Assembly: GCF_000711875.1 (NCBI RefSeq)
Contig: NZ_JONM01000001.1
Span: forward strand, 227,934-291,933
DNA from: Andreprevotia chitinilytica DSM 18519
GTDB lineage: Bacteria > Pseudomonadota > Gammaproteobacteria > Burkholderiales > Chitinibacteraceae
Direction of reading: 5' to 3'
DNA: 64,000 nt
The notes under the pieces are model-generated. The model had not been told where the DNA came from. It saw only the letters and a list, made by a program, of their open reading frames with translations, and did no database searches. The first letter of the stretch is position 1. The number at the start of each line of letters is the position of its first letter. Both the position numbers and the translations under genes were made by a program. Below, piece after piece: positions 16,549 to 25,142 of the stretch.

Positions 16549-17553
16549 ATGAACGATAAATCGACCACCCTCGAACAGGTGGCGCGTGAGGCCGGCGTTT
16601 CGCCGAGCACTGTATCCCGCATCCTCAACGGTACGGCTGGCGTGAAGGACGCCAAGCGAGAAGCGGTAGAACGCGCCATTTCCAAACTGAATTACCAACC
16701 CAACAAAGCTGCGCAAGCATTGGCCAGTGGCCGCTCGATGACCATCGGCGTGCTCACGCAGAACATCGCCAGTCCGTTTTACGGCGAATGTCTGGAAGGG
16801 ATTGAAAACGGCTTGTCCGATACCGGCTATACGCCGATTTTCGCCAACGGCCATTGGGATGCGAACGAAGAAGCGCACCGGATTGCGCTGTTGGCGAGCC
16901 GGCAGGTGGATGGCCTGATCATTCTCACCGGCAGCGTGACGGATGGCGCATTGATCGAGCAGGCCAGACGCTTGCCCATCGTCGTGACCGGCCGCCAGCT
17001 CAATGCACCGAACATCAAGAGCTTCTGGTTGAACGACCGCGCTGCAGCCCGGCACGCTACCGAACATCTGATCGGTTTGGGGCATCGGCAGATTGCGCAT
17101 ATCGCCGGGGCGCAGCACCACCCGGATTCCCATGCCCGGCTGGCGGGTTATCGCGAAGCGCTGTCCTTCACCGGGATTGAACTGGATGAGCGACTGGTTG
17201 CCCGCGGCGATTACAGCGAAGGCAGTGGTGTGATCGCGGTCAACCAGTTGCTGGCGGATCGGGTGCCGTTCACGGCGATTTTCGCGGCCAACGACCAGAT
17301 GGCCTATGGCGCGCGGTTGGCGTTGTACCAGCACGGCATTCGCGTGCCGGAAGATATTTCGCTGGTCGGCTTCGATGATTTGCAGAATTCGATCTACACC
17401 ACGCCGCCGCTGACCACGGTGCGACAGCCGACGTTTGAGATCGGTGTTGCGGCGGCTGCAACACTGGTGAACATGCTGGGTGGGCAAGTGCCGGAACCGC
17501 CGGAATTCGGGCTGGAACTGATCGTGCGCGATTCCACTCGTCGGCTGCGCTAG
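16549..17553 (+). CDS. LacI-family transcriptional regulator
   Basis: A 334-residue repressor: LacI helix-turn-helix at about 7-27 (TLEQVAREAGVSPSTVSRIL), the hinge helix near NKAAQALASG, then a periplasmic-binding-protein-like effector domain. The spacing and GCGC-centred operators around it fit this family. It diverges from the GH16 gene and precedes a sugar importer and GH64, so it most likely represses a beta-1,3-glucan utilisation regulon until a glucan oligosaccharide is sensed. Confidence 0.93.
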   Translation: MNDKSTTLEQVAREAGVSPSTVSRILNGTAGVKDAKREAVERAISKLNYQPNKAAQALASGRSMTIGVLTQNIASPFYGECLEGIENGLSDTGYTPIFANGHWDANEEAHRIALLASRQVDGLIILTGSVTDGALIEQARRLPIVVTGRQLNAPNIKSFWLNDRAAARHATEHLIGLGHRQIAHIAGAQHHPDSHARLAGYREALSFTGIELDERLVARGDYSEGSGVIAVNQLLADRVPFTAIFAANDQMAYGARLALYQHGIRVPEDISLVGFDDLQNSIYTTPPLTTVRQPTFEIGVAAAATLVNMLGGQVPEPPEFGLELIVRDSTRRLR

Positions 17554-17729
17554 GGAGTCGGGCCCTTTTCTTGGGGCGGGTGCTTTGCGGCGCAAAACTG
17601 ACACGGTATGTTCTGCCCAAGGGCGCTGAGATATGCGCCCGACATAAAGAATGTCCTCGCCCGGAATCGGGTATGAGGGACACGAAAGGGTGGAGAGGTG
17701 GCCGATACAGGTCGCCCGGGAGTACTTGC

Positions 17730-18968
17730 ATGTTGCGTTGCCTGCACGCCGCTGTGGCGGTGTTTCTGGCGTCTTCCGCTTTGGGTGCGGAGACGCTTAC
17801 CGTTGCTGTTTTTCCCAAACTGGATGAAGCCGTGCGGCTCGTGCTGCCGGCCTGGAACCAGCGCCACCCGGATGTACCGATCCGGCTGATGGTGCTGGGC
17901 TATGCCGATCATCACAACCGGCTGGCCACGCAATTGGCCGGTACGGCCAATGTGCCTGATGTGGTTGGCATCGAAACCAGCTATCTGGGTCGTTTCAAGG
18001 CGGCTGGCGTACTGGAAAACCTGGCCGCGTCCCCCTATCTGGCCGGCCAATTGCAGCCCCGCTTCGTGCACTACGCCTTTGCGCAAACGACTGAGGCGGA
18101 TGGCCGCATCCTCGCGCTACCGGCCGACATCGGCCCCGGCACGCTGTTTTATCGCAAGGATCTGTTCGACCGCTGCGGTATTCAGGAAAGCGGGCTGACC
18201 GATTCATGGGCTGGCCTGCTGGCTGCCGGTCGCAAACTCAAGGCCAAAACCGGTGCGTATCTGGTGGCCAATCCCCGCGAACTGAAAGAGCTTTATCTGC
18301 ACGCCACCTTGAAGGAAGGCGAGGGGCTCTACTTCGACCAGAACGGCAAGTCGCTGGTGGAGTCGGATCGTTTCGTACAAGCGTTCGAGCTGGCCCGTGC
18401 GGCCCGAAAAGCCGGTATCGACGCCCGCATCAACACATGGACCAACGAATGGGCGGCGATGCTGCGTAACGGCAAGATCGCCATCGTGCCATCGGGTTCC
18501 TGGTTTGCCGGGCCGTTGGCCAGCTGGATCGCGCCGTCCACGGCCGGCCACTGGCGCGTCACCGATTTGCCAGTCCGCGGCAACGCCGCATGGGGCGGTT
18601 CGTTTTATGCGATACCGAAGCAGGCCGGGCACAAAGCGCTGGCATGGGAGCTTATCCAGCTGCTGACAGATCGCAACAACCAGCTCAACGCCTTGCGCGC
18701 GCCTGCCTTGCAAGCCTTCCCGGCACTGAACGATGCCCAGCAAGACCCCATCTTCGACAGCCCGATGTCATTCTTCGGCGGCCAGACCGCGCTACAGGTG
18801 TGGCGCCACGCCGCACAAGCCACACCGGCCACGCATCTGGATCGCAATGATCCGGTCGCCGTCGATCTGGTCGATGCCGCGCTCGATTCGGTGCTGGTCG
18901 GCGGGAAGGATATCCGTGCCGCCTTGGCCAAGGCACGGGCCCAGATCGAGTTGCGTACTCAGCGATGA
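17730..18968 (+). CDS. Sugar ABC transporter substrate-binding protein (CUT1 type)
   Basis: A 412-residue periplasmic binding protein. The ATG at 17730, eight bases after GGGAG, gives a signal peptide (CLHAAVAVFLASSALG) cut near AETLTV; an upstream frame from 17571 adds unconserved sequence. VAVFPKLDEAVRLVLPAWNQ and PADIGPGTLFYRKDLF are typical of family 1 (MalE/UgpB-like) binding proteins for oligosaccharides. The stop overlaps the permease start as ATGA. The upstream gap carries a small hairpin, GGGCGC-N8-GCGCCC at 17621-17640. Ligand probably a beta-glucan oligosaccharide, by context only. Confidence 0.88.
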   Translation: MLRCLHAAVAVFLASSALGAETLTVAVFPKLDEAVRLVLPAWNQRHPDVPIRLMVLGYADHHNRLATQLAGTANVPDVVGIETSYLGRFKAAGVLENLAASPYLAGQLQPRFVHYAFAQTTEADGRILALPADIGPGTLFYRKDLFDRCGIQESGLTDSWAGLLAAGRKLKAKTGAYLVANPRELKELYLHATLKEGEGLYFDQNGKSLVESDRFVQAFELARAARKAGIDARINTWTNEWAAMLRNGKIAIVPSGSWFAGPLASWIAPSTAGHWRVTDLPVRGNAAWGGSFYAIPKQAGHKALAWELIQLLTDRNNQLNALRAPALQAFPALNDAQQDPIFDSPMSFFGGQTALQVWRHAAQATPATHLDRNDPVAVDLVDAALDSVLVGGKDIRAALAKARAQIELRTQR

Positions 18969-19864
18969 CGCTGCCACGACGCCGACATGGCGCAGCGCCG
19001 TGGTTGTTTCTCGCGCCATTTCTGCTGCTGTTTCTGCTGTTCGTTGCCGTGCCGTTCGGGGGGGCGCTGTGGTTGGCGTTTCGTCATGGCGATGCGGCGA
19101 CGGGCGCAGCTGGCCTGCAGTTCGTTGGCCTTGGCAATTTCCGTTTCGCGCTGGCAGACCCGCTGTTCTGGCAGTCGCTTGGCAATACGCTGGTGCTAAC
19201 CTTGCTGGCCGGCGTGCCGCAACACCTGCTGGCCTTGGCGCTTGCGTGGATGATCTATCGCTACCTTGGGCGCTTGACGGGCCTGGCCGGCATCGTCGGC
19301 ATGGTGCCGTATGTGACATCCGCCATCGCCATCGCCTTGGTGTTCACCACGCTGCTTTCCTCCGAATACGGTCTGGTCAACCAATGGCTGGCGCGGATCG
19401 GACTAGGGCCATTCGACTGGCTGCATGACCCGCTGCTGCTCAAGCTATCCATCGCTGCGCTGGTGTGTTGGCGCTATGTCGGCTGGAATACCGTGCTCTA
19501 TCTGACTGCCTTGCAGGCATTGCCGGTGGCCCTGCTTGATGCCGCCGCAATCGATGGCGCAGGGGGCTGGCAGCGATTCCGGCATGTGGTGCTGCCACAA
19601 TTGCGCCCGATGATCATTCTGGCGCTGACGCTGACGCTGATCGGTGGCTGCCAGCTGTTCGACGAGCCCTTCATCGTCGCGCCTGATGGCGGCACCGAGC
19701 GGGCCGGGCTGACCACCACGCTGTATCTATACCGGCTGGCGTTCGATGCCGGCGATCTTGGTGGCGCGGCGGCGATGGGCTGGCTGCTGCTGGTCTCGAC
19801 CGTGACGCTGGTGCTGGCCTTCAACCTGCTGTGGGGGAGGGGCGCATGGCGGCGGGTGGAATAA
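18965..19864 (+). CDS. Sugar ABC transporter permease, MalF-like
   Basis: A 299-residue inner-membrane protein with about six hydrophobic helices, starting with a basic stretch then LFLAPFLLLFLLFVAVPFGG. The EAA-type loop reads DAAAIDGAGGWQRFRHVVLP. It overlaps the binding protein gene by four bases and the next permease gene by 19. It should pair with that permease to form the channel. Confidence 0.9.
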   Translation: MTLPRRRHGAAPWLFLAPFLLLFLLFVAVPFGGALWLAFRHGDAATGAAGLQFVGLGNFRFALADPLFWQSLGNTLVLTLLAGVPQHLLALALAWMIYRYLGRLTGLAGIVGMVPYVTSAIAIALVFTTLLSSEYGLVNQWLARIGLGPFDWLHDPLLLKLSIAALVCWRYVGWNTVLYLTALQALPVALLDAAAIDGAGGWQRFRHVVLPQLRPMIILALTLTLIGGCQLFDEPFIVAPDGGTERAGLTTTLYLYRLAFDAGDLGGAAAMGWLLLVSTVTLVLAFNLLWGRGAWRRVE

Positions 19865-20754
19865 GCGTGATACGCAACGCGGCAGCGTTCCTCGGCATTG
19901 CTGTGCCCGCAAGCGGCCTGCAGGCCAGAGGTGCGGCGCGGCGCGCAAGCGGCAAATTCGCGGTTTCGCTATTGCTCGCCGTAGCGGCCGCTTTACTGCT
20001 GCTGCCGTTCTGGAGCTTGCTCGTCTTTGCCAGCCATGACGGCGCGGATATCTTCGCGATGCCCCCGCCAGCGAGTTTTGGCCAGCACTTCGGCGCCAAC
20101 CTCGCCGCGCTTTCGCTCACGCCGTTCTGGCAAGCGATGGGCAACAGTATTTACGTCGCCGTCTGTGCCACGGTGCTGAGCTTGCTGGTCTCGTCGCTGG
20201 CCGGGTTTGCACTGGCCTTGTACGAGTTTCGCGGCCGGCGTGTGCTGCTGGGCTTGGCAGTGCTGAGCATGCTGTTACCGCCCTTCCTGACCGTGGTGCC
20301 GTATTTCTTCTGGATCAGTTGGCTGGGCTGGCTCGACCAGTTTCGCGCGCTTTACCTACCGGCGGCAGTCAACGGCTTGGGCGTGCTGCTGATGCGGCAG
20401 TACATCGCCAGTGCCATACCCGCCGCGTTGCTCGAAGCGGCGCGGCTGGATGGCTGCAACGAATTCCAGCTCTATTGGCGCATCGTGCTGCCGCTGTGCC
20501 GACCGGCGCTGGCGACACTGGCGGTGATCAGCTTCATCGGCGCATGGAACAACTTCCTGATTCCCTTGGTGATCCTGCCCTCGCCGGAGCACTACACCGC
20601 GCCATTGGCACTGCGGGCGCTGCAAGGCCCGGCCGGGGCGGATTGGGGCGCGGTCATGGCAGGGGCACTCGTTGCCATCGTCCCGACCTTGATCGCCCTG
20701 CTGCTGGCTGCCCGCCACTGGCGCGGGGTGATGGCGAGTCACGCTCCACACTGA
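19846..20754 (+). CDS. Sugar ABC transporter permease, MalG-like
   Basis: Second channel subunit, 302 residues from the ATG at 19846, which has GGGGAGG close upstream; an in-frame ATG at 19831 is possible. About six membrane segments; the EAA loop reads EAARLDGCNEFQLYWRIVLP and is followed by FIGAWNNFLIPL, as in MalG-type permeases. A 40-residue Ala/Arg-rich N-terminal extension precedes the first helix. No ATPase gene follows; the transporter presumably borrows a MsmX/MalK-type ATPase encoded elsewhere. Confidence 0.9.
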   Translation: MAAGGISVIRNAAAFLGIAVPASGLQARGAARRASGKFAVSLLLAVAAALLLLPFWSLLVFASHDGADIFAMPPPASFGQHFGANLAALSLTPFWQAMGNSIYVAVCATVLSLLVSSLAGFALALYEFRGRRVLLGLAVLSMLLPPFLTVVPYFFWISWLGWLDQFRALYLPAAVNGLGVLLMRQYIASAIPAALLEAARLDGCNEFQLYWRIVLPLCRPALATLAVISFIGAWNNFLIPLVILPSPEHYTAPLALRALQGPAGADWGAVMAGALVAIVPTLIALLLAARHWRGVMASHAPH

Positions 20755-20778
20755 TTCCCGCTGCCCCGCCAATTTTGC

Positions 20779-20807
20779 TTGACAGTCTATTTGAAAGCGC
20801 TTTCAAT
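20779..20807 (+). promoter_or_regulatory. GH64 promoter with perfect LacI-type operator
   Basis: A consensus -35 TTGACA (20779-20784) lies 17 bp before TTCAAT (20802-20807). Between them is the perfect palindrome TTGAAAGCGCTTTCAA (20791-20806), so repressor binding would block RNA polymerase. It is the best operator in the window and the reference for the GH16 and lacI sites. Confidence 0.75.
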
Positions 20808-20863
20808 TTGCCGGCTGCCATCAGAGCGGTTGATCACACCACCTATGGACTGGAGAAAGACAA

Positions 20864-22792
20864 ATGAAGCGATGGATACGGTTCCTGATCGGGCTGCTTG
20901 CAGTCTGTCTACCGTTGCTGGCCGCACGCGCGGTTGCAGCGGACTACACGAATGGCATCAGCGTCAGCGGCAATATCGCGACGATCTGGTTCAAATCGAA
21001 CGTCAACACGTCATGGGTGGACGTGCATTACACCGTCAACGGTGGCGCGCAGCAGAATTTGCGCACGACCTATAACGCCACGACAACGCGCTACGAGCAA
21101 CAAGTCGGCGTTTCGACCGGCAACGTGATCGCGTATTCATTCACCTACAACAACGGCTCGCCGGCCTATGACACGCCGACGTTCACCCAGACGATCGGTG
21201 CCGCAACACCGGTCCCGACACCTGCTCCGACGCCGGTGCCAACGCCCGCTCCGACCCCGACACCCACGCCTGTTCCCAACGCTGCGGCGATTCCCGGCGT
21301 GATCCAGGCAGAAAACTGGACCGCCATGTTCGGTGTACAAACGGAAGCCACCACCGATACCGGCGGCGGCCTGGATGTGGGCTGGATTGATACCGGCGAC
21401 TGGATGGATTACGCCGTCAACGTGCAAACCGCTGGCAGCTATACCGTGCAGTACCGTGTTGCGAGCCCCAGTGCCAGCGGAGTGATCCAGCTGCGCACGG
21501 CAGCGGGTGCGGTATTGGCGACCACGGCGGTACCCAACACCGGTGGTTGGCAGAACTGGACCACGATTCAAGCCACGGTAACGTTGAGTGCCGGCCCGCA
21601 AACGCTGCGCCTTTACGCCAGCGGCGGTGGTTTCAATGTGAACTGGCTTAGCTTTACTGCCGGTTCCAGCGTCGACATCCCGACCGGCAATGGCGTGATG
21701 ACCATCAAGCTGCTGAATGGCACCAACGGCACCTATGCCGATAGCCAAGTCTATTGGTCGATCATTGGCTACAACCCGGCTACCGGCAAACTCTCCTACG
21801 TCGATGCCAACGGCAATCTGGTCGCCGCCGCCGTGGCAGACAACGATGGGGCCAACCACCTGACCAAGAACGGCCAGAACTACAGCAACTACTTCTTCCC
21901 GATGAGCAAAACCAATTGGGTGTCGTTGCCGAAGGTCACCTCCGGCCGGATGTTCATCAGCCTGGGCTCGCCGATGTACATCAAGATCAACGTGGCAGGT
22001 GATGGCTCGCTCGGTTTTGCCGGGCCGGATCTGGGCAACGCCACGGACCCGAACCAGAACGTCTACTTTGAGTGGATCGAGTTCACCGTTGATAACTACG
22101 GCTATCACGGCAACTCCACCCGCGTGGATCAATTCGGCTTCCCGATCACCACACGCCTGATCGGCAACGATGGTTTCGACAAGACCGTGGGCGAAACCGA
22201 AATCCGCGCCGCCTTGTTCACCGCTTTCCAGAACAACGTGCCGACCGAATTCAAATCGCTGGTGCGCACGCCATACCGCATCGTCGCCCCGGCCAAGGGC
22301 GCACTCGGTGCCAGCGGCACGTATGCCAATTACTTCGACAACTACGTGAATCAGGTGTGGAGCTACTACGCCACGCATGAACTCACGTTCACCGCCGAAG
22401 CGGGTACGTTCAGCGGTCATGTGGTCGGCAACGACTTCGTGTTCAGCAAGAACGGCGGTGCCTACAACCTCTATATCCACGGCAAACCGACCACCCAGGG
22501 CATTCTGGAAGGCTCTGGCAACCTCGCCTCCGGCAGCTCGGACGAGTTGGTGATGCAGGCGCAAATCACCGCCGCCTTCAACCGCCACCTGATCCAGACC
22601 GTGGACCAAGCCAACTGGAGCAACGCGAGCTACTACTACCTCGCCGCACCGGCCAATTACTACGCCAAGTTCTGGCACGACCACAGCATCGATGGCTTGG
22701 CGTATGGCTTCTGCTATGACGACGTGCGCAACCACAGCAGCCTGCTGGAGAACGGCAATCCGAAGGCGCTGGTGGTGAATGTGGGGTGGTAA
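20864..22792 (+). CDS. Secreted CBM56-CBM6-GH64 beta-1,3-glucanase
   Basis: Probable extracellular laminaripentaose-producing endo-1,3-beta-glucanase. Order: signal peptide 1-25 (cut after AVA); CBM56-like glucan-binding domain 27-111 (ISVSGNIATIWFKS); Pro-Thr linker 115-138; CBM6 at about 144-266 (VIQAENW, DTGDWMDYAVNV, WLSFTAG); GH64 thaumatin-like catalytic domain from about 272 to the end. GGAG lies nine bases before the ATG. Its own promoter carries the regulon's best operator. It should work with the GH16 enzyme on fungal or algal glucan. Confidence 0.92.
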   Translation: MKRWIRFLIGLLAVCLPLLAARAVAADYTNGISVSGNIATIWFKSNVNTSWVDVHYTVNGGAQQNLRTTYNATTTRYEQQVGVSTGNVIAYSFTYNNGSPAYDTPTFTQTIGAATPVPTPAPTPVPTPAPTPTPTPVPNAAAIPGVIQAENWTAMFGVQTEATTDTGGGLDVGWIDTGDWMDYAVNVQTAGSYTVQYRVASPSASGVIQLRTAAGAVLATTAVPNTGGWQNWTTIQATVTLSAGPQTLRLYASGGGFNVNWLSFTAGSSVDIPTGNGVMTIKLLNGTNGTYADSQVYWSIIGYNPATGKLSYVDANGNLVAAAVADNDGANHLTKNGQNYSNYFFPMSKTNWVSLPKVTSGRMFISLGSPMYIKINVAGDGSLGFAGPDLGNATDPNQNVYFEWIEFTVDNYGYHGNSTRVDQFGFPITTRLIGNDGFDKTVGETEIRAALFTAFQNNVPTEFKSLVRTPYRIVAPAKGALGASGTYANYFDNYVNQVWSYYATHELTFTAEAGTFSGHVVGNDFVFSKNGGAYNLYIHGKPTTQGILEGSGNLASGSSDELVMQAQITAAFNRHLIQTVDQANWSNASYYYLAAPANYYAKFWHDHSIDGLAYGFCYDDVRNHSSLLENGNPKALVVNVGW

Positions 22793-22822
22793 ATCCGACT
22801 GGCTGATTGCAAGTTGTGTTGT

Positions 22823-22856
22823 AACAAAAACGCGGCCTTCGGGCCGCGTTTTTGTT
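22823..22856. terminator. Bidirectional rho-independent terminator
   Basis: A perfect 15-bp stem (AACAAAAACGCGGCC and its reverse complement) with a TTCG tetraloop and T-runs on both strands. It ends GH64 and also the convergent EAL-domain gene. Confidence 0.93.
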
Positions 22857-22886
22857 CATTAAGGGTTGGAATATACAGATCGAGCA

Positions 22887-25142
22887 TTACCGCGTAGCCG
22901 AATAAGCCGGCGTCACCGCGCCATCCTGAATCCACGCAATCAGCTTATCCAGCGGCATGGGCTTGGCGTAGTGGAAGCCTTGCGCTTCGGTGCAGCCCAG
23001 GGCACGCAGGAAGCCGGCTTGTTCGGCGGTTTCGACGCCTTCGGCAATGGTGTCCAATCCCAGGCGGCGGCCGAGGGCGACGATGGTTTCGGCGAACATG
23101 CCGCCTTGGCCGTTGGCGATTTCGCTGATGAAGGCGCGGTCGATTTTCAGGCAGTCGATGGGTAGGGCCTTGAGTTGGCTGAGCGATGAATAGCCGGTGC
23201 CGAAGTCGTCGATGGCGATGCGTACACCGAGCGAGCGCAAATCAGAGAGGCTGGAGATCACCACCTTGGGTTCGTCCATGGCGATGCTTTCGGTGATTTC
23301 CAGTTCCAGTGCGTTGGCGGGTACGCGCTGGCTGCCGAGCAGGGCGGCGATGCGTTCGGTGAGTTTACCGGCGCGGAATTGCGGCATGCTCACATTCACG
23401 GCGATGCGTTTCGGGGTGGTGTCTTGCCCGATTGCGGCCAGCCGGTGGTAGGCCTGGCAAGCCTCTTGCAGCACCCAGTCGCCGATTTCAACGATCAGGC
23501 CGGAATATTCAGCCAGCGGGATGAAGACGGAGGGCGGTTGCACGAAGCCGTCTTCGTCAGGCCAACGCAGCAGCGCTTCGATGCCGATCATGCGGCCGCT
23601 GGATAGCGCAATCTGCGGTTGATACCAGACAACGAGCTTGCCGGCATGGAAGTCATCTCGCAGGTGGCGGATCACATCTTGCCGCCAGCGGGTGTCGGCC
23701 TCCATCTCGCCGGAGAAGCGCGTGTACTTGGTCATGCGGTTGCGCTTGGCGAGGTTGAGCGCGATGTTGGCGCGTTTGAGCAGGCCAAAGCCGCTGTCGT
23801 CGTCGGATACCGGGCAATCGCCCAGGGTGACGGTCAGGGGCAGCAGGTGCTCGCCGACTTCGAACGGTTGTGCCATCAGGTTGAAAAGGTCGGTGGCAGC
23901 CAGTTGCCCGGCTGGGCCAAGCACGCCAAAGATGTCGGCGCCGACCCGTGCCAGTTGGCAGTCTTTGCCGCAGCTTTCTTCCAGCCGGGTGGCGACGGCG
24001 ACCAGCAACGCGTTGCCGACATCGTGGCCCAAGGCGTCGTTGATATCGGCGAAGTGATCCAGATCGATCAGCATGACGGCGTGGTCGGTGCGTTTGTCGC
24101 GGATTGCGACATCGAGCATCAGGATGAAGTGGCTGCGATTGGCAAGGTGCGTCAGTGTGTCGTGGTAAGCGGCGAAGTTCAGTTGTTCCACATGCCGCAC
24201 ATTGCTGAAGCAGGCGGCGATATTGGCGGCGAAGACTTCGAGCAGCTGGCGGTCGTTATCCGCCAGCACGTGGCCGGTTTCGATGAAGATGGCGGCTTCC
24301 TGGCCTGCGCCAGCAAGGTAGAGCGTGGTGTTCTTTTCGCCAAATACGTGATGGTGATTGGTTGTTGCGAACTGGATCGCGTTGCGGATTTCCTCGTTGT
24401 CCAGCCGGTCGAGCGGCTCGGCGATGTATTGTGCGAGCCGGCCTGCTGCACCGACGACATAAAGTCGATCATGATCGTTGCCGACCGGCGAGCCGCGCTG
24501 GGCGCAGACGATGCCATCGAGCGGCAGTTTGAGCAGCGAGGTCATCTGCGTGAGCACGCCTTCGGCGAACTGGCTGATGGCGCGGGTTTCCAGCAGGGCA
24601 GAGACGGCGTGGACGATCAGTTCCAGCCCGCGGCGGTTTTCTGCGATGGTGCGCAGTTGTTCGTACGAGCGCACCGCCGCGGTCATCGCGGTGACGAGCC
24701 GGGTGCGGGTGAGTTCGTTCTTGGTGCGGTAGTCGTTGATGTCGTATTGGTCGAAGACGGTCAGCTCGGGCGCATAACCCGGCTGGCCGGTGCGCAGGAT
24801 GATGCGGGTTTCCTTCATGCCGAGCGTATTGCGGATGTAGTCGACCAGCACCAACCCGGCGTCGTCGGTTTCCATCACCACGTCGAGCAGGATGACGGCG
24901 AATTCCTTTTGCTGCGCCAGGATCTTGCGGGCAGCGGCGGCAGACATGGCGTGCCACATGGCCAGCGGCCGGCCGAGGATGAGCTGGTCGGAGAGGGTAA
25001 AACGGGTGACGGCGTGGACTTCATCATCATCGTCCACCACCAGCACCGGCCAGCGACGTTCGTCCGCAGCGACGGTGGTCGGCGGCGCTGTGTCGTCGAG
25101 GACAGTGATCAGGTCATCCGGTTTCGGTTTCCGTCTGGTCAT
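22887..25142 (-). CDS. Response regulator REC-DUF3369-GGDEF(degenerate)-EAL
   Basis: A 751-residue cyclic-di-GMP phosphodiesterase candidate. Receiver domain about 32-155 with acidic cluster VVDDDD and phospho-acceptor D87 (VILLDVVM); a DUF3369-type linker to about 320; a GGDEF domain whose signature is GADIF, so unlikely to make c-di-GMP; and an EAL domain keeping EALLRW, ELEITES, DDFGTGYSSL and LKIDRAFI. It should hydrolyse c-di-GMP when phosphorylated. I start it at the ATG at 25142, which overlaps the sensor kinase gene by 29 bp, implying coupled expression. Confidence 0.9.
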   Translation of the reverse strand: MTRRKPKPDDLITVLDDTAPPTTVAADERRWPVLVVDDDDEVHAVTRFTLSDQLILGRPLAMWHAMSAAAARKILAQQKEFAVILLDVVMETDDAGLVLVDYIRNTLGMKETRIILRTGQPGYAPELTVFDQYDINDYRTKNELTRTRLVTAMTAAVRSYEQLRTIAENRRGLELIVHAVSALLETRAISQFAEGVLTQMTSLLKLPLDGIVCAQRGSPVGNDHDRLYVVGAAGRLAQYIAEPLDRLDNEEIRNAIQFATTNHHHVFGEKNTTLYLAGAGQEAAIFIETGHVLADNDRQLLEVFAANIAACFSNVRHVEQLNFAAYHDTLTHLANRSHFILMLDVAIRDKRTDHAVMLIDLDHFADINDALGHDVGNALLVAVATRLEESCGKDCQLARVGADIFGVLGPAGQLAATDLFNLMAQPFEVGEHLLPLTVTLGDCPVSDDDSGFGLLKRANIALNLAKRNRMTKYTRFSGEMEADTRWRQDVIRHLRDDFHAGKLVVWYQPQIALSSGRMIGIEALLRWPDEDGFVQPPSVFIPLAEYSGLIVEIGDWVLQEACQAYHRLAAIGQDTTPKRIAVNVSMPQFRAGKLTERIAALLGSQRVPANALELEITESIAMDEPKVVISSLSDLRSLGVRIAIDDFGTGYSSLSQLKALPIDCLKIDRAFISEIANGQGGMFAETIVALGRRLGLDTIAEGVETAEQAGFLRALGCTEAQGFHYAKPMPLDKLIAWIQDGAVTPAYSATR

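Noticed and set aside
17621-17640. Hairpin GGGCGC-N8-GCGCCC as a LacI operator or terminator before the binding protein gene
   Set aside because: It lacks the TGAAAGCGCTTTCA pattern and has no T-run, so neither role is supported.
21137-22735. 532-codon open frame opposite GH64
   Set aside because: Antisense shadow; no ribosome site or domain, while the plus-strand frame has signal peptide, CBMs and GH64.
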